A program made the translations under genes and the position numbers. From positions 1 to 8,753 of the forward strand of contig CALAFU010000142.1 of the NCBI GenBank assembly GCA_937891325.1: a stretch of DNA of 8,753 nucleotides. Direction: 5' to 3'. Below are positions 1 through 6,196 of this stretch, piece by piece. Position 1 is the first letter of the stretch; each line of letters begins with the position of its first letter. The DNA is from an uncultured Candidatus Melainabacteria bacterium. GTDB lineage: Bacteria; Cyanobacteriota; Vampirovibrionia; Gastranaerophilales; Gastranaerophilaceae. The notes beneath the pieces are model-generated. The model worked only from the letters and a program-made list of their open reading frames with translations. It did no database searches and had not been told where the DNA came from.

Positions 1-900
1 AGTTTTATCGTTTCTTGATGAACGGAATTTGTTTTCACCTAAAACTTCAAAGGATTGAGATTGGTTCATCAAAACTTTGCCGTCAGCAGTTGTAATTTTG
101 TAATCTACAATTCTGTTACCTTTTGGATCATCTTCGTAGCGGTATTGAGTTCTTGTCATATCAGGCGAACGCATATCCTTTTCTACAATTGTGTGACCAT
201 TTTTATCAATGTAGGCTTTAGAAATTTGTCTTGATTTTCCGTTTGGAAACTCGTATTTAATGTTAAACATACCTTCAACGTCAGATTTTTCATAAGTTTC
301 TTTTCTGATTAATCTGTTTTGAGTATCGCGTTTAATTTTTACAGCTTTACTCATTATTGGATAACCTTCAGGTGTATATTCAAATTTTGTTTCGCTGAAA
401 GTATTTGTTCTAAAATCTTGCGTTCGAATTTTTTTAGAAACGGGATAACCTTCATCGTCAACACTGACTCTTATTGACTCCTGTTCTATAACATTCAAAT
501 CTTTGTCTAAAAGTTTAATATTTTCATCGGCATCATCATCTTCTGTGATTATTCCTCTAAGAAGATAATGATTTTTGTCATCATATTTTGCTCTTTCTAA
601 CGTGAAATAAAGAGTGTCGCTTGTTGACATGTCGTTCATTAAACTTTGAAGTTTTTTCGCATCAAGTTTTTCATCTTTTACTAAAGTTTCGCCGAATACA
701 TCTAGTTTTGCTGGAGATGCTTGGGTATACATATTTGAAATTTTAGTTAAAAGATTATCCTTCTTTGACTCTTTTTTATGAACATTTGTACGTTCAAAAG
801 TATCAGGCTTTTGAGGTGCTAAAAAAGCCTTTCTTTGTGTGTCTTTTTTACTATCCACCTTGCCTGAAAAATTTATGCTTAAAAGATTTGGAATATTCAT
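1..900 (-). CDS. Unrecognised charged repeat protein, N-terminal 300 residues (runs off left edge)
   Basis: An open frame of 300 codons starts with ATG at 900 and continues without a stop to base 1, so the C-terminus is missing. An in-frame TAA 24 to 26 bases upstream of the ATG limits alternative starts. I do not recognise the family. No signal peptide or membrane segment is visible. Residues 9-14 read INFSGK, followed by a Lys/Ser/Asp-rich, probably disordered linker to about residue 60. From about residue 145 it looks beta-rich and repetitive: related units begin DEGYPVSKK (149), PEGYPIMSK (177), PNGKSRQISK (219) and PKGNRIVDYK (259), with a spacing of about 40 residues in the later units, resembling in style the short G-turn beta-hairpin repeats of YD/RHS-like or YwqK-like proteins. 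That likeness is an impression, not a homology claim. Asp-rich stretch DDDADE at 121-126. No clear Shine-Dalgarno sequence: the nearest AGGGA is 16 bases from the ATG. Function unknown. Confidence 0.8.
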   Translation of the reverse strand, partial: MNIPNLLSINFSGKVDSKKDTQRKAFLAPQKPDTFERTNVHKKESKKDNLLTKISNMYTQASPAKLDVFGETLVKDEKLDAKKLQSLMNDMSTSDTLYFTLERAKYDDKNHYLLRGIITEDDDADENIKLLDKDLNVIEQESIRVSVDDEGYPVSKKIRTQDFRTNTFSETKFEYTPEGYPIMSKAVKIKRDTQNRLIRKETYEKSDVEGMFNIKYEFPNGKSRQISKAYIDKNGHTIVEKDMRSPDMTRTQYRYEDDPKGNRIVDYKITTADGKVLMNQSQSFEVLGENKFRSSRNDKT

Positions 901-1200
901 TAAACTTGTACCAATTTCCCTATTTTATATTCTTATAAAGTCAAAGCATTGAAAATAATTGCTATATTTAGTGTTAATGTAACAATGTATGACGCAAGTT
1001 TATTGTCATATTGATTTTTAGTACTAACTATAATGTCATTCTGAACTTGTTTCAGAATCTCATGTTAAAGAGACCCTGAAATATTCTTGGATTATTCGGG
1101 TTGTCGTGGGGTAACGTCCCACTCCAACTCACGGGCTTTCGCCCTACCGAAAATCCGCAATTCAAGGTGACATTAAGATTAAATACAAAATACAATGTCA
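901..1200. other. Intergenic region between yraN and the repeat-protein gene
   Basis: This is the only gene-free stretch of about 300 bases. No convincing reading frame is present on either strand: the short plus-strand frame beginning at 1253 is the shadow of yraN. Bases 1031-1175 are occupied by a structured repeat-like element, listed separately. Bases 901-1020 are AT-rich and probably carry the promoter and leader of the repeat-protein gene, but no -35/-10 pair with good spacing could be chosen. An imperfect hairpin lies at 983-1013 (CAATGTATGAC paired with GTCATATTG). No strong intrinsic terminator follows yraN. Confidence 0.7.
1031..1175. repeat. 145-base structured MITE-like or palindromic intergenic element
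   Basis: The two ends form imperfect inverted repeats: TAATGTCA at 1031-1038 is matched exactly by TGACATTA at 1168-1175, with further pairing inside (TGAA 1042-1045 with TTCA 1161-1164). Inside lie ATTCTGAA/TTCAGAAT (1038-1045 with 1051-1058, perfect 8-base stem, 5-base loop); an alternative stem TTTCAG/CTGAAA with TCTC/GAGA (about 1050-1081); a long-range stem GGATT-a-TTCGG (1089-1099) with CCGAAAATCC (1147-1156), one bulge; a hairpin GTTG-tc-GTGGG (1100-1110) with CCCAC-tc-CAAC (1118-1128); and GGGC-TTTC-GCCC (1133-1144), which read on the minus strand is GGGC-GAAA-GCCC, a GNRA tetraloop. It is visibly more GC-rich than its surroundings and has no coding potential. The outer TA at each end would fit a TA target duplication. 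A mobile non-autonomous element or repeated palindrome is the leading reading; a structured RNA is the alternative. Only one copy is in this window. Confidence 0.6.
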
Positions 1201-1554
1201 TTAAATATTTTGCAGATGTTTAATTTCAATTTTTGGTTCTAGAGTTATACCAATGGCATCAATGCGAAAGTTTGAAAACTTGTGTTTACTTTCGCTCAAA
1301 TATGTCAAAGCACCTTGTCTTATGTGGTTATATTTTGTTTTTGTAATCGCTTCAAGAGGTGAGCCAAAAGAGTTTGTTTTACGCGTTTTAACTTCAACAA
1401 ATACAAGAGTATTCTTAATTTGTGCGATGATATCTATTTCGCAAAATCGAGAAAAACTTTTATTTCGCTCAATAATTTTATAACCGTTTTTCTCTAAAAA
1501 TTGGCACGCCAAATCCTCGCCATAATTGCCTAATTCGCGATTAGATGATTTCAT
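1201..1554 (-). CDS. yraN: YraN/UPF0102 family predicted endonuclease-like protein
   Basis: A 117-residue protein of the usual size for UPF0102, a family with a restriction-endonuclease-like (PD-(D/E)XK) fold whose cellular role is poorly defined; a link to DNA processing is suggested but not settled. The family pattern is visible in order: GNYGEDLA (9-16) near the N-terminus, GYKIIERN (24-31), EIDII (39-43), FVEVKTR (52-58), FGSPLEAI (63-70) and a late RIDAIGI (97-103). The putative metal site residues E13, D41, E54 and K56 are present. The family's usual GEIDLI reads CEIDII here (C38). The frame opens 9 bases earlier with GTG at 1563, but that GTG lies inside an AGGTG Shine-Dalgarno sequence spaced six bases from the ATG at 1554, so ATG was chosen. 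It overlaps the end of the symporter gene by 14 bases, suggesting translational coupling. Confidence 0.88.
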   Translation of the reverse strand: MKSSNRELGNYGEDLACQFLEKNGYKIIERNKSFSRFCEIDIIAQIKNTLVFVEVKTRKTNSFGSPLEAITKTKYNHIRQGALTYLSESKHKFSNFRIDAIGITLEPKIEIKHLQNI

Positions 1555-2863
1555 TATAAGCACCTGGATTGTTTAACAGGTCATAATTAATTTCGTTTTC
1601 GTTGTCGGCAATGGCAGCGGCAACAACCGCGTCAGAAGTTACGTTAACCATTGTTCTTGCCATTTCTGTAAATCTGTCGATTGTGAATAATAGCGCAAAG
1701 CCAGCGATTAATTGTTCTGGAGTTAAGCCCATTCCGTTAAGAACTAAAACGATTGTGATTAAGCCTGTTCCAGGAATACCAGCGCATGTGCTTGATGCAA
1801 CGATTGTTAAAATACAAATTTGAACTAACAAGAATGGAGTTAAGGTTACGCCATAGGCTTGTGCTAGGAAGATTACAGCAACAGTCTGAGCTAGGGCAGT
1901 ACCGTCCATGTTTAGTGTTGCGCCTAATGGTAATACAAAACTTGAAATCTTATGTGAAATTCCTCGTTTTTCGCAACAAGCAATTGTTAAAGGCAAGGTT
2001 GCAGAAGAACTTGCAGTACCGAATGCAACCATCATCGCTTCTGTCATTGCTGCGTAAAGTTTTAATACAGGAACTTTTGAAACAATGTGTAAAAATACAG
2101 GATAAACTATAAATAGCTGAATTGCTAAGCCTGCCAATATTACAAATAAATATTTTGAAATACTTGAAAATACGTCTATACCAAAGGCAGAAATTGAGGT
2201 TGCGGTTAAAGCGAACACCCCAGGGGCTGCAAGGTACATAATCCAATCTGTAACCTTCATTGTTGCCGCAAATACGGATTCAAAGAAGGAAGTTACAGGT
2301 CTGCTAACTTCGCCAATTCTAGACAATGCAATCGCAAAGATTAATACAAAGATTAAAATTGGTACCATATCGCCTGTTGCAAGTGATGAAATCGGATTGC
2401 GAGGCATAAAGTCTAGCAAGATATTCCAAACGTTGCTTCTTTGATTATCGATTGTTGCCGCAACTTGTTGTTGGATTTCAACTGCCGCTTCTGTATCAAT
2501 ATACTGAGTTGCACCTAACCCTGGTTTAACAGTTAGGGCTAAAGTTAGACCTATTAAAACGGCGCAAACGGTAATTATACCATAGTAAATAACCATTTTT
2601 TTACCGAACTTGCCAAGCTGTTTGTTATCTCCAATACTAGCAATACCGATAATTACAGCTGATACAACAAGTGGAATTACAACCATTTGGATTAAGCGAA
2701 TGAATGCTTGTCCGATAAAGTTTAAAATGTTAAAAATAGTTGTATGTTCGTGACCATGAAGTAAAAAGCCCACGATTATACCGGCAATAATCCCGAAGAA
2801 TATATGCCAATTTCGTTTAAGCCCTAGTCCGACTGCAATTAGTACTTGCATGTGTATTTTCAT
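1541..2863 (-). CDS. Dicarboxylate/amino acid:cation symporter (DAACS, GltP/GltT type)
   Basis: A 440-residue polytopic inner-membrane protein of the sodium/proton:dicarboxylate (glutamate) symporter superfamily, full length for the family. It probably imports an acidic amino acid or C4-dicarboxylate using a cation gradient. Visible landmarks: N-terminal helices from about 20, RLIQMVVIPLV (56-66), serine-rich re-entrant hairpin 1 ASSSATLP (284-291), the cation-binding NMDGT motif in TM7 (318-322), hairpin 2 STCAGIPGTG (358-367), and the TM8 substrate helix DRFTEMARTMVNVTSD (396-411). R403 aligns with the arginine (R397 of GltPh) that binds the side-chain carboxylate, favouring an acidic substrate; N407 and D411 are also kept. 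E400 replaces the aspartate (D394 of GltPh) that contacts the substrate amino group, so glutamate versus dicarboxylate specificity is left open. The ATG at 2863 has AGGGA ten bases upstream. It has its own likely promoter and overlaps yraN downstream. Confidence 0.92.
   Translation of the reverse strand: MKIHMQVLIAVGLGLKRNWHIFFGIIAGIIVGFLLHGHEHTTIFNILNFIGQAFIRLIQMVVIPLVVSAVIIGIASIGDNKQLGKFGKKMVIYYGIITVCAVLIGLTLALTVKPGLGATQYIDTEAAVEIQQQVAATIDNQRSNVWNILLDFMPRNPISSLATGDMVPILIFVLIFAIALSRIGEVSRPVTSFFESVFAATMKVTDWIMYLAAPGVFALTATSISAFGIDVFSSISKYLFVILAGLAIQLFIVYPVFLHIVSKVPVLKLYAAMTEAMMVAFGTASSSATLPLTIACCEKRGISHKISSFVLPLGATLNMDGTALAQTVAVIFLAQAYGVTLTPFLLVQICILTIVASSTCAGIPGTGLITIVLVLNGMGLTPEQLIAGFALLFTIDRFTEMARTMVNVTSDAVVAAAIADNENEINYDLLNNPGAYNEII
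1561..1565 (-). promoter_or_regulatory. Ribosome binding site of yraN (decides start)
   Basis: AGGTG read on the minus strand, six bases before the ATG at 1554-1552. It lies inside the last codons of the symporter gene. Because the competing in-frame GTG (1563-1561) is part of this site, initiation at the ATG is preferred. Confidence 0.6.
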
Positions 2864-2900
2864 ATTTGAGATATCCCTTTTATCTTTCTTATTTGTGATA

Positions 2901-2929
2901 ATTGTAATACTTTATTAGCAAAAATACAA
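2901..2929 (-). promoter_or_regulatory. Probable sigma-70-type promoter of the symporter gene
   Basis: On the minus strand TTGTAT (2929-2924) is followed after 17 bases by TACAAT (2906-2901), matching three of six bases of the -35 and five of six of the -10 consensus at ideal spacing, about 40 bases before the symporter ATG. In AT-rich DNA such matches occur by chance, so this is a reasonable but untested call. Confidence 0.42.
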
Positions 2930-2941
2930 ATAATTCATATT

Positions 2942-2957
2942 ATATTTTACAAAATAT
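2942..2957. repeat. AT-rich near-palindrome between nadE and the symporter gene
   Basis: ATATTTT-GT-AAAATAT, a perfect 7-base inverted repeat around a 2-base centre, begins directly after the nadE stop codon and ends 12 bases before the putative -35 box of the symporter promoter. It has no following T-tract that would make it a normal intrinsic terminator. It could be an operator for a dimeric regulator or simply chance in AT-rich sequence. Confidence 0.35.
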
Positions 2958-4355
2958 TTAGTAGCATTTTTGTAGAACAGGTAGTTTTACGTTTGCACAG
3001 AAGGCATTTTCAGTTAAACGAACACCCATACAACCTTGATTACGTTTGAATTGTGCTCTGTAAATCAATTTCAAAGTCTTATCAACAGTTTGTTTGTCAT
3101 ATTTTGAAGTTAAATCTTCATAAGACATTTGGTTTTCAATGTAATCTTCAATAATTTCGTCTAAAACTGCGTATTCAGGAAGTGAATCTTGGTCCTTTTG
3201 GTTTGGACGAAGTTCCGCAGATGGAGCTTTATCAATAATTTCTTGTGGAATTATTTCACCGTTTCTGTTAATCCAATTTGATAATTTGTAAACATTAGTT
3301 TTTGTTAAATCAGCGATTGGGTTAAAGCCACCGCACATATCGCCGTACAAAGTGCCATAACCGCAAGCTACTTCTGATTTGTTGCCTGTTGATAATAACA
3401 ATCTGTTTTCACGGTTAGAGAAGAACATTAAAATTACGCCTCTAAGACGAGATTGAAGGTTTTCTTCTGCCAAATCCATTTTGCTTTCTTTTGCAACGTT
3501 TTCCATAAAGTTGTCAAATAAAGATTTGATAGGCACTGTGCTGTTATCAATGCCTAATGTTTTAGCTAGTTTTTCAGCATCTGTAATACTTCCTGTAGAA
3601 GAATATTTACTTGGAAGCATTATTGTTTTAACGTTTTCCGCGCCTAATGCTTTTGTTGCAAGAGTTGCCACAAGAGCTGAATCAATACCGCCAGAAAGTC
3701 CTAAAACAACTTGTTTGAATCCGCAAACGTCGCAATATTCTTTTAATGCATAAGTTGTTACGTTGTAAATTTCTTCCTCTTGTACAAGTTCATTGTGTTC
3801 AGCTTTCTTTGAAAAATCAACATCTACAACCATTTCATCTAAAAGTGGCAAGTCTAAAACTAACTCGTTTTTAGCATTTTTCGCAAAACTTTGACCTGCA
3901 TAAACTTCTTCATCGTTTAACATAATTGAGTTTGCATAGATAAAATCTGTTGCTGTAACAGTGTTTTCAATAAATTCATTGTGTGATTTCATTGCATAGT
4001 AGCTATTTTTAACTAAAACGTATAAATCACATTTTACGTTATCCTTGTATTCTTTCGATACGTAAACTTTTTTACCGCAACAATCAAAGAAACCGTCTGT
4101 CAAATCGTATTTTTTACCGTCTTTGATTAAATTTTTACCGATTAAAACGGTGTTTTTAGAAAATTCTTTGCAAAGTTTTGCGAAAAATTCTTCTTTTTTC
4201 TTTTGATAATTGCTGTCAAAATTCATTGAAGTATTAGCTTCAAAATCAGGATAAATCATTAAATCCGAGTTTGCATCAAAGTTTTTTATAATATTTTCAT
4301 AATTGTAATCAAAATTTGCGTTTCTGTATCTGATTTGTGCTAGTTTAATGTTCAT
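2958..4355 (-). CDS. nadE: NAD+ synthetase with a degenerate N-terminal glutaminase-like domain
   Basis: A 465-residue cytoplasmic enzyme for the last step of NAD+ synthesis: deamido-NAD+ is adenylated with ATP and amidated. The C-terminal synthetase domain (about 195-465) looks complete: PP-loop SGGIDSA (221-227), LPSKYSS (247-253), ENLQSRLRG (298-306), STGNKSE (322-328), GYGTLYGDM (332-340) and KAPSAELRPNQKDQDSLPEY (376-395). These are of the glutamine-dependent class. The N-terminal nitrilase-like domain is short, about 180 residues against roughly 270 usual, yet its ends align: MNIKLAQIRY at the start and NDEEVYAGQSF (147-157) at the end. Its catalytic triad seems lost: the glutamate position reads YPDF (35-38), the lysine segment is missing, and the cysteine segment near 97-102 reads VYVSKE. 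It therefore probably uses free ammonia or an external donor. The ATG has GGTGGG five bases upstream. It follows ftsQ after 18 bases, suggesting co-transcription. Confidence 0.93.
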   Translation of the reverse strand: MNIKLAQIRYRNANFDYNYENIIKNFDANSDLMIYPDFEANTSMNFDSNYQKKKEEFFAKLCKEFSKNTVLIGKNLIKDGKKYDLTDGFFDCCGKKVYVSKEYKDNVKCDLYVLVKNSYYAMKSHNEFIENTVTATDFIYANSIMLNDEEVYAGQSFAKNAKNELVLDLPLLDEMVVDVDFSKKAEHNELVQEEEIYNVTTYALKEYCDVCGFKQVVLGLSGGIDSALVATLATKALGAENVKTIMLPSKYSSTGSITDAEKLAKTLGIDNSTVPIKSLFDNFMENVAKESKMDLAEENLQSRLRGVILMFFSNRENRLLLSTGNKSEVACGYGTLYGDMCGGFNPIADLTKTNVYKLSNWINRNGEIIPQEIIDKAPSAELRPNQKDQDSLPEYAVLDEIIEDYIENQMSYEDLTSKYDKQTVDKTLKLIYRAQFKRNQGCMGVRLTENAFCANVKLPVLQKCY

Positions 4356-4360
4356 AATTT

Positions 4361-4373
4361 CCCACCGTCCTTA
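4361..4373 (-). promoter_or_regulatory. Strong ribosome binding site of nadE in the ftsQ-nadE gap
   Basis: The short gap after the ftsQ stop reads TAAGGACGGTGGG followed by AAATT and the nadE ATG. Both AAGGA and GGTGGG resemble anti-16S binding sequence; GGTGGG is at the usual distance. It supports independent efficient initiation on nadE rather than pure coupling to ftsQ. Confidence 0.5.
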
Positions 4374-5246
4374 CTATTCGTCTAGCTTAATGTAGTTTGT
4401 ATCTTTCCAACGTAAATCAATGTATTTGATTTTTTTGTCTAAAGTTTGCACCTGAGGCATAATTGAAGGTAAACGTTTTACCCTGTCAGGCGCTGTATCG
4501 TCAAGTTCTCCAAGACGAATTCTAATATCCTTCAATTGAATATAAACATCATTTGGAGTTCTTAAATCAATATATTCTAGCGAAACTTTTGTTCCAGATT
4601 TTACTGTTTTAGCTAATTTTTCGATTAGTTCAATTTTTGCCATGTCCCAATGTCTGTAATCATCGCCTTGAGTGCCATAAGTTAGAACCTTGATTGTCTT
4701 GAAAGACTTGTCTAGAGGCAAGTAATCACGTCCAATAAGTTTACCTGTTTTGGTGAAGAACGCAATCGGTTCAACCTTTTCATCAGGTGCGATTGTGATT
4801 AAAGGCGTGTCTTCTTGAATAATTATTTGAAGTCTTGCAGGGAACCAAAATCTACGAATGTATACGTTTTCAACCGGAGGTAGAGATTTTAAATTTTCTT
4901 CTATCTCGTCAGTTCTGTACATATAAATCGGAACTTTTGGAACTTCTGATTTTCTCAAAGCTGCAATGATGTAATATTTTGGAACAATTTTGTTATTTGT
5001 AATTTCTAAATAAGGGCTATCTGCTGAATCAAATGCCTTTGGTGACATATACCATTGATGCATTCTGATTAATTTGTAACAAAGAAACATTAAAAATAAA
5101 ATGAATAAAAAGCGCAAAAACATCCTTAAACGACGCATCCACATATTTGTTTTACGGACATGTCGTTCTTGTTTATTACGTTTTATGCGAGTTTTTATAT
5201 GTTCAATGCTTTCAACATCATCTAACTCGTTTTCTTCGTTAGCCAT
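4374..5246 (-). CDS. ftsQ: Cell division protein FtsQ/DivIB (POTRA domain)
   Basis: A 290-residue bitopic membrane protein with the FtsQ layout: a basic cytoplasmic N-terminus (1-40, rich in Lys/Arg), one transmembrane helix at about 42-60, a periplasmic POTRA domain at about 80-150 (including LPPVENVYIRRFWFPARLQI, 122-141, and the IIQEDTPLI strand), and a beta domain ending with IKYIDLRWKDTNYIKL (273-288), which corresponds to the family's C-terminal 'IDLR' strand. FtsQ joins the divisome and, with FtsB and FtsL, controls septal wall synthesis. The periplasmic segment resembles cyanobacterial-type FtsQ in appearance, a judgement from memory. The ATG overlaps the ddl stop as TAATG, with AGGA a few bases upstream, so translation is probably coupled. 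ftsA and ftsZ do not follow. Confidence 0.85.
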   Translation of the reverse strand: MANEENELDDVESIEHIKTRIKRNKQERHVRKTNMWMRRLRMFLRFLFILFLMFLCYKLIRMHQWYMSPKAFDSADSPYLEITNNKIVPKYYIIAALRKSEVPKVPIYMYRTDEIEENLKSLPPVENVYIRRFWFPARLQIIIQEDTPLITIAPDEKVEPIAFFTKTGKLIGRDYLPLDKSFKTIKVLTYGTQGDDYRHWDMAKIELIEKLAKTVKSGTKVSLEYIDLRTPNDVYIQLKDIRIRLGELDDTAPDRVKRLPSIMPQVQTLDKKIKYIDLRWKDTNYIKLDE

Positions 5247-6196
5247 TATTTATTTAATCCTGCACTGTTTAAAATAAGTAATACTAAATTGTCGTAATCA
5301 ATGCCCATAGCTTTTGCTTGAGCCGGCAAGTCGCTTACGTCTGTCATTCCAGGGCTTGTGTTAATTTCTAAGAAATATGGTTTGTTGTCCATAATCATAA
5401 AATCAACTCTAGAAACGCCACTGCAACCAGCAGTTAAGTGTGCTTGAACAGCTACGTTTTTAATCATATTTGTAGTTTTTTCGTCCAAGTTTGCTGGAAG
5501 AATGAATTCTGACATACCTTGAGTATATTTTGCTTCAAAATCGTACCATTCAGTTTTTGGTCTGATTTCAAGAATTTCAGTCGCAAAGGTTTTGCCTTCG
5601 TTTTCTAAAACACCTACAGTAACGAAGAAACCGTCAATAAATTCTTCGATTAATACGTCGCTGTTGAATTTAATAGCTTCTTCATAAGCCTTTTCAAGTT
5701 CTTCAGGCTTGTTTACCTTTGTCATACCAAAACTTGAGCCTTCGCAAACAGGTTTTGTGATTAGAGGGTATTTCAAACCGTAAACTTTTTCTTGTAAGTT
5801 GTCGCCTTTTTGTACAAAAGCTGATTTAACTAATGGAATTTCTGGACAAGTTGAAAGGATACGTTTTGTGTATTCCTTGTTCATACAAATAGAAGATGCC
5901 ATTACGCCACAGCCTGTGTAAGGTATTTTTAAAATTTCCAATAAGCCTTGAATACAGCCATCTTCACCGTATTTGCCGTGAAGTGCAATGTATGCGTATT
6001 CAATTTTCTTTTCTTTAAGTGTTTCTGAAATATTTTCATCTACAACTACTAATTCTGCGTTGTTGTAGCCTAATCTTTTTAATGCTTCAAAACAGTTTTT
6101 GCCTGAACGAAGTGAAACATCTTTTTCTGAAGACATACCGCCACAAAGTACACCAATGCGAGCGTTTTTATCTATTTTTGCTTTAATGTTTTCCAT
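5246..6196 (-). CDS. ddl: D-alanine--D-alanine ligase
   Basis: A 316-residue cytoplasmic ATP-grasp enzyme that joins two D-alanines using ATP, giving the dipeptide that MurF adds to the wall precursor. Full length. Visible motifs: GGMSSEKDVSL (19-29) with the N-terminal substrate glutamate E24, ALHGKYGEDG (71-80), the ATP-grasp lysine strand PLITKPVCEGSSFGM (144-158), VLIEEFIDG (181-189), the omega-loop WYDFEAKY (217-224), GVSRVDF (260-266) and the metal-binding EINTSPGMT (277-285). Y224, equivalent to Tyr216 of E. coli DdlB, is kept; its replacement by Phe marks D-Ala-D-Lac ligases, so a normal D-Ala-D-Ala product and vancomycin-susceptible precursor are expected. The start has GAGGA six bases upstream and lies within murB, overlapping it by 25 bases; the stop overlaps ftsQ by one base. 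Confidence 0.96.
   Translation of the reverse strand: MENIKAKIDKNARIGVLCGGMSSEKDVSLRSGKNCFEALKRLGYNNAELVVVDENISETLKEKKIEYAYIALHGKYGEDGCIQGLLEILKIPYTGCGVMASSICMNKEYTKRILSTCPEIPLVKSAFVQKGDNLQEKVYGLKYPLITKPVCEGSSFGMTKVNKPEELEKAYEEAIKFNSDVLIEEFIDGFFVTVGVLENEGKTFATEILEIRPKTEWYDFEAKYTQGMSEFILPANLDEKTTNMIKNVAVQAHLTAGCSGVSRVDFMIMDNKPYFLEINTSPGMTDVSDLPAQAKAMGIDYDNLVLLILNSAGLNK

Noticed and set aside
924..944. Promoter for the repeat-protein gene: TTGACT (944-939) with TATAAA (929-924)
   Set aside because: Both boxes look good alone, but the spacing is only about 9 bases, and no other pair at 16-18 bases is convincing.
983..1020. Plus-strand intrinsic terminator: CAATGTATGAC/GTCATATTG hairpin followed by ATTTTTA
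   Set aside because: The stem is AT-rich, has a 2-base bulge and an 11-base loop, and no plus-strand gene ends here; on the minus strand no T-run follows it.
1031..1175. CRISPR or tRNA-like cloverleaf in the structured element
   Set aside because: There is no repeat-spacer periodicity, and no acceptor CCA end, T-loop GTTCRA or D-loop pattern in the right order.
1253..1483. Plus-strand 76-codon frame over yraN
   Set aside because: It is antisense to a clear UPF0102 gene, has no family resemblance and no supporting ribosome binding site.
1555..1563. GTG at 1563 as the yraN start
   Set aside because: The GTG is part of the AGGTG Shine-Dalgarno sequence that serves the ATG at 1554, and family members start close to that ATG.
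1602..2246. Overlapping frames on both strands inside the symporter gene (1602-1823, 1786-2112, 1950-2246)
   Set aside because: All lie within the well-supported symporter frame and their translations show no motifs; they are shadows.
3481..3753. Plus-strand 90-codon frame inside nadE
   Set aside because: It is antisense to the PP-loop region of NadE, which is strongly conserved; the frame has no recognisable features.
5246..6196. Vancomycin-resistance-type D-Ala-D-Lac ligase
   Set aside because: The tyrosine of the omega loop (Y224 in YDFEAKY) is kept and no vanH/vanX neighbours are present; the setting is a housekeeping wall operon.
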